Under the pieces are notes generated by a model. It searched no databases, was not told the origin of the DNA, and was given only the letters and a program-made list of their open reading frames with translations. From Pontibacterium sp049599735 (GTDB taxonomy: Bacteria; Pseudomonadota; Gammaproteobacteria; Pseudomonadales; Balneatricaceae), in contig JBMYOX010000037.1 of assembly GCA_049599735.1 (NCBI GenBank), positions 1 through 35,538 on the forward strand: a stretch of DNA of 35,538 bases, read 5' to 3'. Positions within the stretch are counted from its first letter, which is position 1, and every line of letters begins with the position of its first letter. Position numbers and translations under genes: made by a program. This document shows positions 15,646 to 23,083 of this stretch, piece by piece.

Positions 15646-17628
15646 TTACACTATAAAACGGTCAATAAGCTGCTTTTGTTGCTGAGAAATTTGCAACAAA
15701 TCATCACTGTGAGTCGATACTTTTTTGGCCCCTTCCGAGGTTTCAACAGCCGCCTCATTAATACCTTCCAGGGTACGGGCCATCGCCTCCACGGCCTGAT
15801 TCTGCTGACCGGTGGCTTCAGTTATCTGAGTACTCATATTATGGATATTGGCAATTGCCTTTTGCATCTCAGACAGTGCACCCTGAGAGCTGTGCGCAGA
15901 ATCCACACAAGACTCGGTCTGAGTCACACTCTTCTGCATCACAGCGACCACCTGGCCAATGCCCCCCTGCAGATTCTCAACCATTTCCTGGATTTCCCGG
16001 GTGGAATTCTGGGTACGGCTGGCAAGCCCGCGCACTTCATCAGCAACCACCGCAAACCCCCTGCCCTGCTCACCGGCACGCGCTGCCTCAATCGCTGCAT
16101 TAAGTGCCAGCAGGTTTGTCTGCTCTGCAATACCGCCGATCGTATCCAGAATACCCCCGATCTGACTGCTATACAGGCTCAACTGATCACTCAGCGTGAC
16201 CGCTTCTGCAATTTCCTGTGATTGCTGCTGTATGCTGCTCACCGTACGTTGCACATGCTGATCCGCATCCAGGCTTAGCTGTTCGCAATTATACACAGCA
16301 TCCAGCGTTGTCTGCGCAAAGCGGCCCACTTCCTGCACCATCGTTTCCATCTCCTCAGAGGACGAGGCGGTAATGGCCAGCTGTTCACTTTGCTGCACCA
16401 TCGCACTATGGGTCTGCTGACTCGTGACTGAGTTACTTTCTGCCACCCGGCTAAGCTGCTGGGAGCCACTGGTAATTTCCTGCAAAATATCGTGCAAATT
16501 CGCCACAACAGCATTCAGCGCGCGGCCTAAGTCACCAAATTCATCATGACGTTTATCATCAAAGCTAACTCTCATATCACCTTCAGCTACCAGCATCAGC
16601 TTTTTCGACATGGCAGATAAGGGCCGGTGAATACTACGCACCGTAAAGACAGCAATCAGCACCGCGATAATCACATTGCCAAATAACAGACCGATAATCA
16701 GCGCCTGAGTGATGCCGGATGTTTTATCGGCATCAGCCTTTCTTTCCCCTGCCTGCTCCAGTGTTGCACTGATAAACGCATCAACACCCCGACGGGTTTC
16801 GGCTTGGTATTTATGGGTATCAGCCAGTTGCTTGGCCAGTTTTTCCTCGTTCTGATAAGACTGACGGTACAGATCGACCATACCGCCTTCCTTATACAGA
16901 TCACTGACAAGATCAGTAACCAGACGGCTAATACGCTGTGCCGAAGTATCAATGTCCGCCAGGGATGCCAGCGTTGCCTCCAGCGTTCCTTTGCTGGTCA
17001 ACAATTCCTGTTCGAGTTTGGGGAAATCAAGGTGCTGGCGGTAGTTAATCAGTTGTGTGCGGTGACCATTGGCCGCGCGCATAAAACTGCGGATGCGGGT
17101 AAGTCGCTCGCTGTCCGTTTGTTTATTGATGTATTTCTGCCCCCAGGTATTAAGGGTATCGGTCTTACGCCTGAAAGCACTTTCTTTCTGACGCAGGCGT
17201 TCGTTCAGCATCAGGCGGTGCTGATGTAAATCCATCGCTTGCAGCGCTACAGCAGAAAACTGGTCTTTGGCCCGGGTGCTGGTTATCAGCAACTGATGCT
17301 GATCATCGGTTAACTCATACTTTTCACCGAGTTCAGCCAACTGTGCACTGAAGACTTTAATATCCTTATTAAATGCGGCCTGTTGCTGCTTTCGCAATTC
17401 AGCGTCACTGTCAGGCGACATAAAACCCAGCACATCAAGATGAGCCTGCTGAAGGGAAATCATCTGCTTTAAACTACCCACCACTGTAGGCAGAGACTGG
17501 TCAGTCACCAGACCCAGGCTGCGGTTGTTATTGTTAGCACCCCAAAGGCCACCGCCACCTACCAGCAAAATAGAAAGAACCAGAAAAGCGAAACCCAGGG
17601 CGATTTTTTGAGATACTTTCAACTGCAT
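15646..17628 (-). CDS. Methyl-accepting chemotaxis protein
   Basis: The frame is open for 84 codons upstream, but ATG 17628 is preferred because it has an AGAGG site and begins MQLKVSQKIALGFAF, the normal receptor N-terminus. This gives 660 residues. Membrane helix 1 lies at about 8-29 and helix 2 at about 306-328. The 275-residue periplasmic sensor between them is mostly helical, like the HBM or four-helix type. A HAMP domain follows, then the cytoplasmic signalling hairpin, whose tip reads IAEQTNLLALNAAIEAARAG. No C-terminal NWETF-like pentapeptide is present, so CheR/CheB would not be tethered there. It signals to CheA/CheW at the cell pole. The ligand is unknown. Confidence 0.92.
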   Translation of the reverse strand: MQLKVSQKIALGFAFLVLSILLVGGGGLWGANNNNRSLGLVTDQSLPTVVGSLKQMISLQQAHLDVLGFMSPDSDAELRKQQQAAFNKDIKVFSAQLAELGEKYELTDDQHQLLITSTRAKDQFSAVALQAMDLHQHRLMLNERLRQKESAFRRKTDTLNTWGQKYINKQTDSERLTRIRSFMRAANGHRTQLINYRQHLDFPKLEQELLTSKGTLEATLASLADIDTSAQRISRLVTDLVSDLYKEGGMVDLYRQSYQNEEKLAKQLADTHKYQAETRRGVDAFISATLEQAGERKADADKTSGITQALIIGLLFGNVIIAVLIAVFTVRSIHRPLSAMSKKLMLVAEGDMRVSFDDKRHDEFGDLGRALNAVVANLHDILQEITSGSQQLSRVAESNSVTSQQTHSAMVQQSEQLAITASSSEEMETMVQEVGRFAQTTLDAVYNCEQLSLDADQHVQRTVSSIQQQSQEIAEAVTLSDQLSLYSSQIGGILDTIGGIAEQTNLLALNAAIEAARAGEQGRGFAVVADEVRGLASRTQNSTREIQEMVENLQGGIGQVVAVMQKSVTQTESCVDSAHSSQGALSEMQKAIANIHNMSTQITEATGQQNQAVEAMARTLEGINEAAVETSEGAKKVSTHSDDLLQISQQQKQLIDRFIV

Positions 17629-18051
17629 AGCATGCCTCTTTGTATCGTTTAGCCAGACCCCGAAGCTAAGCAATTTATGAATAAAAAACAATAAAAAAGA
17701 ACCGGCCCGCTGCACAAGCCTCTGCTGAAACAACAGGCGGCTCCGCTTGCGGGCCACCAAGAGCCTCATTATAGAGCAATATTCAGCTTTGTATTCCTGC
17801 CCCGACAAGCCCCGACCAAAATCACGGGCTATTTTATTAACCTGTATTTTCAGGGCAATACTGGCACCGAAGCCAGCCATATTCTGGCCCTAACCTGTTC
17901 GAATAAGCTCTCGTTATAGTGAATCAGCGCTCTACCCGGCTTCTGCTACAGAAACCGGGCTAACAGACAAGGCATTCGCTGAAACTCGCCTGAGATCGCA
18001 CTCAATAGCCTGTCCTTACCATAACAACACTGCACATAAGGTGATCGTTCT
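17629..18051. other. Intergenic region between the chemotaxis receptor and thiC
   Basis: This 423-base stretch separates two divergent genes. The only clear structure is a hairpin at 17935-17959 (CCCGG-C-TTCTG, loop CTA, CAGAA-A-CCGGG) without a T-run. A CTGAGA hexamer occurs at 17990-17995, but the rest of the TPP-riboswitch core is not recognisable. No gene is supported. It must contain the promoters of both flanking genes, which I could not place with confidence. Confidence 0.6.
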
Positions 18052-19932
18052 ATGTCTGATAACAACAAGCCAGCAGACCAGGTTGCAACCGTCGATAATG
18101 ACTCCGTGCAGCCTTTTCCAAAATCACGCAAGGTTTACATTACCGGCAGCCGCCCTGATGTGCGTGTGCCTGTGCGCGAGATAACCCTGGACAGCACACC
18201 CACGGATATGGGCGGTGAAGAAAATGCTCCTCTTTATGTATACGATACATCAGGGCCTTATACCGATCCGGACGCCACTATCGATCTGCACAAAGGCCTG
18301 CAACCCCTGCGCGGCGCCTGGATTACAGAACGCAACGACACCGAACAACTGGACGGCCTGAGTTCAGAATATGGCCGTGTACGCGAGCAGGATCTGCGCC
18401 TTGACCACCTGCGTTTCCAACTGACCCGTAAACCGTTAAAAGCACTGGCTGGCAAGAACGTTACCCAGCTACATTACGCACGCCAGGGCATTATCACCCC
18501 CGAGATGGAATTCATCGCCATCCGCGAAAACATGAAGCTAAGCAAAACCCAGGCTGAAGGCCAGATGGTTAACCAGCAGCATCCGGGGCACAGCTTTGGC
18601 GCTAAACTCCCAGAAGAGATCACGCCTGAATTTGTACGTCAGGAAGTCGCTGAGGGCCGTGCGATTATCCCGGCCAATATCAACCACCCCGAACTGGAAC
18701 CGATGATTATCGGCCGCAATTTTCTCGTTAAAATCAACGGCAACATCGGCAACTCGGCTTTAAGCTCTTCCATTGAAGAGGAAGTCGCCAAAATGACCTG
18801 GGGCACCCGCTGGGGTTCAGATACCATTATGGATCTGTCCACCGGCAAAAACATTCACGAAACCCGTGAGTGGATTCTGCGTAACTCACCCGTACCTATT
18901 GGCACGGTACCTATCTACCAGGCACTGGAAAAAGTTAATGGGGTTGCCGAAGACCTGAACTGGGACGTGTTCCGCGATACCCTGATTGAACAGGCAGAAC
19001 AAGGCGTTGATTACTTCACCATTCACGCCGGCGTTCTGTTGCGTTACGTACCTATGACCGCAAAACGTATGACCGGCATTGTGTCCCGTGGCGGCTCTAT
19101 CATGGCCAAATGGTGTCTGGCACACCATGAAGAAAACTTTCTCTACACCCACTTTGAAGAGATCTGTGAAATCTGCAAAGCCTACGATGTCTCCTTTTCA
19201 CTGGGTGATGGCTTACGCCCGGGTTCTGTTTACGATGCTAATGATGAAGCCCAGTTTGCTGAACTGGAAACCCTGGGCGAGCTGACCAAAGTTGCCTGGC
19301 AGCACGATGTTCAGGTTATGATCGAAGGGCCGGGGCATGTGCCTATGCACATGATCAAAGAGAACATGGACAAGCAACTGGAAGAATGCCATGAAGCCCC
19401 TTTCTATACGCTTGGCCCACTAACTACCGATATTGCACCCGGTTACGACCACATCACCTCCGGCATCGGGGCCGCCATGATCGGCTGGTACGGCTGCGCT
19501 ATGCTTTGTTATGTCACCCCTAAAGAGCATCTGGGGCTGCCCAACAAAGATGACGTAAAAACCGGCATCATCACCTATAAAATTGCGGCGCATGCAGCAG
19601 ACCTGGCAAAAGGTCATCCGGGTGCACAGATTCGCGACAACGCCATGTCTAAAGCCCGCTTCGAGTTCCGCTGGGAAGATCAGTTTAATATCGGCCTGGA
19701 CCCGGATACCGCCCGCGCTTATCACGATGAAACCCTGCCCAAGGAATCCGCAAAAGTTGCACACTTCTGCTCCATGTGCGGACCTAAGTTCTGCTCTATG
19801 AAAATTTCCCAGGAAGTCCGTAACCTGGATGACGCTCAGGTTGCTGAAATCAACGCTCAGGCGGAACAAGGTATGCAGGAAAAATCAGAAGCGTTTAAAG
19901 AACAGGGCAGCGCGCTTTACCATAACGTCTGA
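18052..19932 (+). CDS. thiC: Phosphomethylpyrimidine synthase ThiC
   Basis: The 626-residue protein converts 5-aminoimidazole ribotide to hydroxymethylpyrimidine phosphate for thiamine synthesis, using a radical SAM mechanism. The noncanonical C-terminal [4Fe-4S] motif CX2CX4C is intact at C573, C576 and C581 (CSMCGPKFC). Conserved segments include MTWGTRWGSDTIMDLSTG, SRGGSIMAKWCLAHH and IEGPGHVPMHMI. The length matches E. coli ThiC (631). An AAGGTGATC ribosome-binding site precedes ATG 18052. It is a single-gene unit followed by its own terminator; no other thi genes lie in the window, so the rest of the pathway is elsewhere. Confidence 0.98.
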   Translation: MSDNNKPADQVATVDNDSVQPFPKSRKVYITGSRPDVRVPVREITLDSTPTDMGGEENAPLYVYDTSGPYTDPDATIDLHKGLQPLRGAWITERNDTEQLDGLSSEYGRVREQDLRLDHLRFQLTRKPLKALAGKNVTQLHYARQGIITPEMEFIAIRENMKLSKTQAEGQMVNQQHPGHSFGAKLPEEITPEFVRQEVAEGRAIIPANINHPELEPMIIGRNFLVKINGNIGNSALSSSIEEEVAKMTWGTRWGSDTIMDLSTGKNIHETREWILRNSPVPIGTVPIYQALEKVNGVAEDLNWDVFRDTLIEQAEQGVDYFTIHAGVLLRYVPMTAKRMTGIVSRGGSIMAKWCLAHHEENFLYTHFEEICEICKAYDVSFSLGDGLRPGSVYDANDEAQFAELETLGELTKVAWQHDVQVMIEGPGHVPMHMIKENMDKQLEECHEAPFYTLGPLTTDIAPGYDHITSGIGAAMIGWYGCAMLCYVTPKEHLGLPNKDDVKTGIITYKIAAHAADLAKGHPGAQIRDNAMSKARFEFRWEDQFNIGLDPDTARAYHDETLPKESAKVAHFCSMCGPKFCSMKISQEVRNLDDAQVAEINAQAEQGMQEKSEAFKEQGSALYHNV

Positions 19933-19986
19933 CAGGTTAGGCAAGCACAAACTCAATGCTCTCCACCCCTTGCCACGCCTGGCATA

Positions 19987-20051
19987 CACTATCACGGCTC
20001 TCCATCGCGGTGACCCTGTCTTCAGCCGGATGACCCGTGATAGTGTTTTTT
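19987..20051 (+). terminator. Intrinsic terminator of thiC
   Basis: CACTATCACGG (19987-19997) pairs perfectly with CCGTGATAGTG (20035-20045), and six Ts follow. The 37-base apical region can extend the structure with GGCT/AGCC. It lies 54 bases after the thiC stop. Confidence 0.82.
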
Positions 20052-20113
20052 ACTTTCCTGGCAGCCTCACAACAGGCCCACTTAAGCACAAATCAACGCC
20101 AGAAAATTCAGGC

Positions 20114-20141
20114 AAAAAAAAGAGCCGCTAATCAGCGACTC
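20114..20141 (-). terminator. Intrinsic terminator of the 92-residue gene
   Basis: Read leftward, GAGTCGCT, loop GATT and AGCGGCTC form an eight-pair stem with one G-T wobble, followed by eight Ts (20121-20114). It lies 55 bases after the stop of the gene that ends at 20197, which supports that gene as real. Confidence 0.85.
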
Positions 20142-20196
20142 AAAGGTTGGTTACACCGGGCAACTTCATAAAAGACAACACACGAGTAGAACTTAA

Positions 20197-20475
20197 TTAA
20201 ACCTTTATGGGGTCAGCTTGAGACGCTTTCTGCTGCTCCATAGCCGCCGTTGCCATCTTACGACTGAATAACTCCATTACATCTACTTCATCAGGGTTTT
20301 CACTTGCACTGGCTTCGTCCATCGCATCAACCATTGCCTGAACGGTAGGCAGGGTTTTCTCAACTAACTGGGTAATATAAAGCTCGGGTGTGGTGCCCGT
20401 ATATTTGTGATAACGATCAAACAGCTCAACCGTTTCAGCCTGCAATTCAATCTGAACATGAGATTTAGTCGCCAT
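20197..20475 (-). CDS. Small hypothetical protein, possibly ribbon-helix-helix
   Basis: A 92-residue protein with an excellent ribosome-binding site (GGGGGAG, 5 bases before ATG 20475) and its own terminator, so it is very likely expressed. The N-terminal pattern, a short alternating strand (HVQIELQAET) followed by two helices (VELFDRYHKYTG and TPELYITQLVEKTLPTVQAMVDAM), resembles a ribbon-helix-helix fold. No diagnostic residue proves DNA binding. The C-terminal 40 residues are acidic and polar and probably flexible. I do not recognise a specific family. There is no adjacent toxin gene, so an antitoxin role is not supported. Confidence 0.7.
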   Translation of the reverse strand: MATKSHVQIELQAETVELFDRYHKYTGTTPELYITQLVEKTLPTVQAMVDAMDEASASENPDEVDVMELFSRKMATAAMEQQKASQADPIKV

Positions 20476-20759
20476 AGACTCCCCCGAATTTATAGTTTAA
20501 GAATGCTTATCGCTCAGCGTTTTTTAGAGGCATAAAAACCGGCCACAACACGCATAATAACAACAGGCATAAATCGTTAATAAACAAACTATAAGCAGCC
20601 ATCACAGCAGACATTAGATCCAGAAATTTATTTATACTGGAGCCAGCCTGGCCATATTCACCCGCCCCAACTGGCCCTACTGTTTCAGACCCGGTCATTT
20701 ATTCTCAACACTGATATAAACAGGCTTTTATCTCTATAAAAAGAAAAACAGGTAACGTA

Positions 20760-21143
20760 ATGTCTGAATACAGCACCCTTAACGCAATGGGCCTGGCTGA
20801 TATCCGTAACATCAGCCACTACAAACTAAGTCAGCAGGGCCAACAGGAAGTACTCAAAGTCTACTTCAACCACTCGGAAGGCTCTGTCTTGCCAAAAAGC
20901 AGCAACTTCTGCTTCGAACGCAACAAGATTGTCGCTGCCGATTCAGAGGCCGCCTCACAAAGTGCACACAATGCAGGCAGTGACCCCGTTCTGCTGGCAG
21001 CCATACAAGAACTGAACTCCCTGTCTAAACACAGAAATAACAATGACCGCCGCACTACACTGCTTAACGAACTGGATCGTCTGGAGCAGGTCATGAGCGC
21101 TAAGCTACGTGAACTGCGCGAAGACCTGAAACACATTTCCTGA
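20760..21143 (+). CDS. DUF3461 family protein
   Basis: This 127-residue protein matches the DUF3461 pattern: N-terminal MSEYSTLNAMGLADIRNIS, then the motif with HYKLSQQGQQEVLKVYF and a GSVLPKSSNFCFER segment. The C-terminal half is a charged helix (LNELDRLEQVMSAKLRELREDL) that probably forms a coiled coil. It is cytoplasmic, with no signal or membrane segment. The family is widespread in gammaproteobacteria with no known function. An AGGTAA site precedes ATG 20760. It is the last gene before the repeat-rich intergenic region. Confidence 0.85.
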   Translation: MSEYSTLNAMGLADIRNISHYKLSQQGQQEVLKVYFNHSEGSVLPKSSNFCFERNKIVAADSEAASQSAHNAGSDPVLLAAIQELNSLSKHRNNNDRRTTLLNELDRLEQVMSAKLRELREDLKHIS

Positions 21144-21206
21144 CAAGCACCCTCCGCAAAGGCCGCATTATCCTGACCACAGAAACTGAGACCGGAGCGA
21201 AGCGCA

Positions 21207-21233
21207 TGGATTCCCGCCTTCGCGGGAATGACG
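21207..21233 (-). repeat. REP-like palindrome
   Basis: ATTCCCGC (21210-21217), loop CTTC and GCGGGAAT (21222-21229) form a perfect stem. Read on the minus strand it begins CCGTCATTCCCGCG and ends GGAATCCA. This is the common REP-like form, and it is clearly related to, but inverted relative to, the 61-base-spaced repeats that follow. Confidence 0.75.
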
Positions 21234-21235
21234 GT

Positions 21236-21507
21236 TGCGGTGCTACCCTGCCGGGGATCCACCGTATTAACCGGATAGGCCGATTCCGTTAGCCGTGCCA
21301 TACCCGTACAGATGAGGATTCACCGCCTTTAATCACATTTTGCGCGGTCTTTGCTGTGTCATACCCGTACAGATGGGAATCCACCATTTATATCCGCACC
21401 GCTCAACCAGCCCTGCACGTCATCCCCGCGCAGGCGGGGATCCACCGAGTTTTTATGATGCGACATCTTTATTCAAACTGTCATCCCCGCGCAGGCGGGG
21501 ATCCACC
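21236..21507 (+). CRISPR. Putative short, decaying type I-E-like CRISPR array (five repeats)
   Basis: Five copies of a 28-base unit begin at 21236, 21297, 21358, 21419 and 21480, each exactly 61 bases apart. The last two are identical (GTCATCCCCGCG, CAGG, CGGGGATCCACC). The third and second are diverged in the centre, and the first keeps only its right half. The four intervening stretches of 33 bases are unrelated to one another. A 61-base period is the 29+32 geometry of type I-E arrays. The unit aligns without gaps to the E. coli-type repeat (stem CCCCGC/GCGGGG, terminal ACCG). No cas gene lies in the window. The alternative is a regular cluster of REP-like palindromes. The strand is assigned from the ACCG end only. 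Confidence 0.5.
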
Positions 21508-21833
21508 TGACAAACATTGATCCGCATCTGACAATTGCATTTATACACCGAATAATTTCATGTCAAGACTTGACGATAGTTATTTTTGTAAAATTATTAC
21601 ATTTTCCTTCAAATACAGTAACTATTTGAAAAATAAAGAATTTATTAAAAGTGCACGATAATCATTCAACTTGCTGAATGCTTTGTTATTACTGGCGTTG
21701 AGCGATCTACCCAAAAAGAACTCACAGTGTTATCCACAGAATTTATGGATAAGTTACACTGTGTAAAAACAGCCTGCATCAGCAATTTCAGGCTACGGAT
21801 AAAAGCCGAATAGCAAGCTTTTTTAGCAAATAA
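21508..21833. other. AT-rich non-coding region between the repeat array and the fadA terminator
   Basis: No credible gene is present. The first 150 bases are strongly AT-rich, as a CRISPR leader or a promoter region would be. A dyad with DnaA boxes lies at 21723-21763, and a small CATTCA/TGAATG hairpin lies at 21663-21680. Confidence 0.6.
21723..21763. promoter_or_regulatory. Dyad containing a perfect DnaA box and an inverted near-match
   Basis: CACAGTG (21723-21729) and CACTGTG (21757-21763) flank TATCCA and TGGATA. The left half contains TTATCCACA (21730-21738), a perfect DnaA box. The right half, on the other strand, contains TTATCCATA (21752-21744), one base off. It could be a DnaA-binding or titration site, or simply a hairpin. 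Confidence 0.4.
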
Positions 21834-21867
21834 AAAGGGCCAAAAATCATCAGATCAATGGCCCTTT
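21834..21867 (-). terminator. Intrinsic terminator of fadBA
   Basis: Read leftward, AAAGGGCCA and TGGCCCTTT form a perfect nine-pair stem with a 16-base loop, followed by further Ts. It lies 24 bases after the fadA stop. Confidence 0.88.
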
Positions 21868-21890
21868 AAACTCACAAATAAATTGCCAAA

Positions 21891-23069
21891 TTAGTTCAGA
21901 CGTTCAAACACCGTTGCAATGCCCTGCCCCATGCCAATGCACATAGTCGCCAGCCCGAAAGTCGCGTCTTTCTGATCCATCACGTTCATCAGCGTGGTCG
22001 ATATACGTGTACCGGAGCAACCCAGCGGATGGCCCAGGGCTATCGCACCACCGTTCAGGTTCACTTTCTCATGCATCTGATCAAGCAGCTTCAGGTTTTT
22101 TAATACCGCCAGCCCCTGTGCGGCAAACGCTTCGTTCAGCTCAACACAATCCATATCATTAATGGTCAGCCCTGCCCGTTTTAGCGCTTTCTGAGTCGCA
22201 GGCACCGGGCCGTAACCCATAATAGACGGATCACAACCCGCCACACCCATGCTCAACACCCGAACACGGGGAATAAGGCCCAGCTGCTCCGCTTTAGCGA
22301 CAGACATCAGCAACATAGCCGAAGCGCCATCGGAAAAGGCAGAGGATGAACCCGCTGTCACTGTACCTACACCCGGTGCAAAGGCGGGTTTCAGGGTGCT
22401 CAGGGTTTCAACGGTGGTTTCCGGACGGACAACCTCATCCTGTGTCAGCAGGCTTTTAAAGCCGTTCTCATCATGCCCTTCTACCGGGATTATCTCATTG
22501 TCCCAACGTCCACTCACTGTCGCTTCATGGGCTAAGCGGTGTGAACGCGCAGCAAATTCATCCTGCATTTCACGGGAGATGCCATTCATTTTACCCAGCA
22601 TCTCGGCAGTCAGCCCCATCATCAGCGCCGCTTTTGCCACCTGCTTTGACATCTGCGGGTTAACATCAATGCCATGCAGAATCGACAGGTGGCCCATATG
22701 CTCCACACCACCGGCCATATAAATATCACCATTGCCCGTCATAATGCCCTGGGCCGCCGTATGCAATGCCGCCATAGAAGAACCACAAAGCCGGTTAATC
22801 GACTGGGCGGCCACGGTATGGGGAATACCCGCCAGCACCGCTGCATTACGGCCAATATTAAAACCCTGCTCTTTGGTCTGGTTCACACAACCCCAGATAA
22901 TATCTTCAATTTCTGCGCTGTTTATCTGAGGGTTACGTTCCAACAGTCCGTTCATTACTGCTGCAGACAAAGCTTCTGCCCGGACATTGCGGAAAGAACC
23001 ATTTTTTGATTTCCCCATCGGGGTACGCACGGCATCAACAATCACTACGTCATTTGCTTTCAATTTCAT
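21891..23069 (-). CDS. fadA: 3-ketoacyl-CoA thiolase FadA (beta subunit of the fatty-acid oxidation complex)
   Basis: The 392-residue thiolase cleaves 3-ketoacyl-CoA to acetyl-CoA and a shortened acyl-CoA. The acyl-accepting cysteine is C95 in INRLCGSSMAAL. The catalytic histidine is H347 in GHPLGCSGTR, and the second cysteine is C377 in CIGMGQG. The length is close to E. coli FadA (387). It lies 14 bases downstream of fadB, the normal operon order, and a terminator follows directly. It forms an alpha2-beta2 complex with FadB in the cytoplasm. Confidence 0.97.
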   Translation of the reverse strand: MKLKANDVVIVDAVRTPMGKSKNGSFRNVRAEALSAAVMNGLLERNPQINSAEIEDIIWGCVNQTKEQGFNIGRNAAVLAGIPHTVAAQSINRLCGSSMAALHTAAQGIMTGNGDIYMAGGVEHMGHLSILHGIDVNPQMSKQVAKAALMMGLTAEMLGKMNGISREMQDEFAARSHRLAHEATVSGRWDNEIIPVEGHDENGFKSLLTQDEVVRPETTVETLSTLKPAFAPGVGTVTAGSSSAFSDGASAMLLMSVAKAEQLGLIPRVRVLSMGVAGCDPSIMGYGPVPATQKALKRAGLTINDMDCVELNEAFAAQGLAVLKNLKLLDQMHEKVNLNGGAIALGHPLGCSGTRISTTLMNVMDQKDATFGLATMCIGMGQGIATVFERLN

Positions 23070-23083
23070 TGTTCTATCCGCCC

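Noticed and set aside
17990..17995. CTGAGA hexamer upstream of thiC, as in the TPP riboswitch
   Set aside because: The second conserved block (ACCC...GAACCTGATC) and the closing helices cannot be matched, so a riboswitch is not called.
20507..20698. Minus-strand reading frame of 63 codons with a hydrophobic C-terminal half
   Set aside because: It has no ribosome-binding site and no known similarity, and it lies in an AT-rich gap where chance frames are common. It may be non-coding promoter DNA for the flanking genes.
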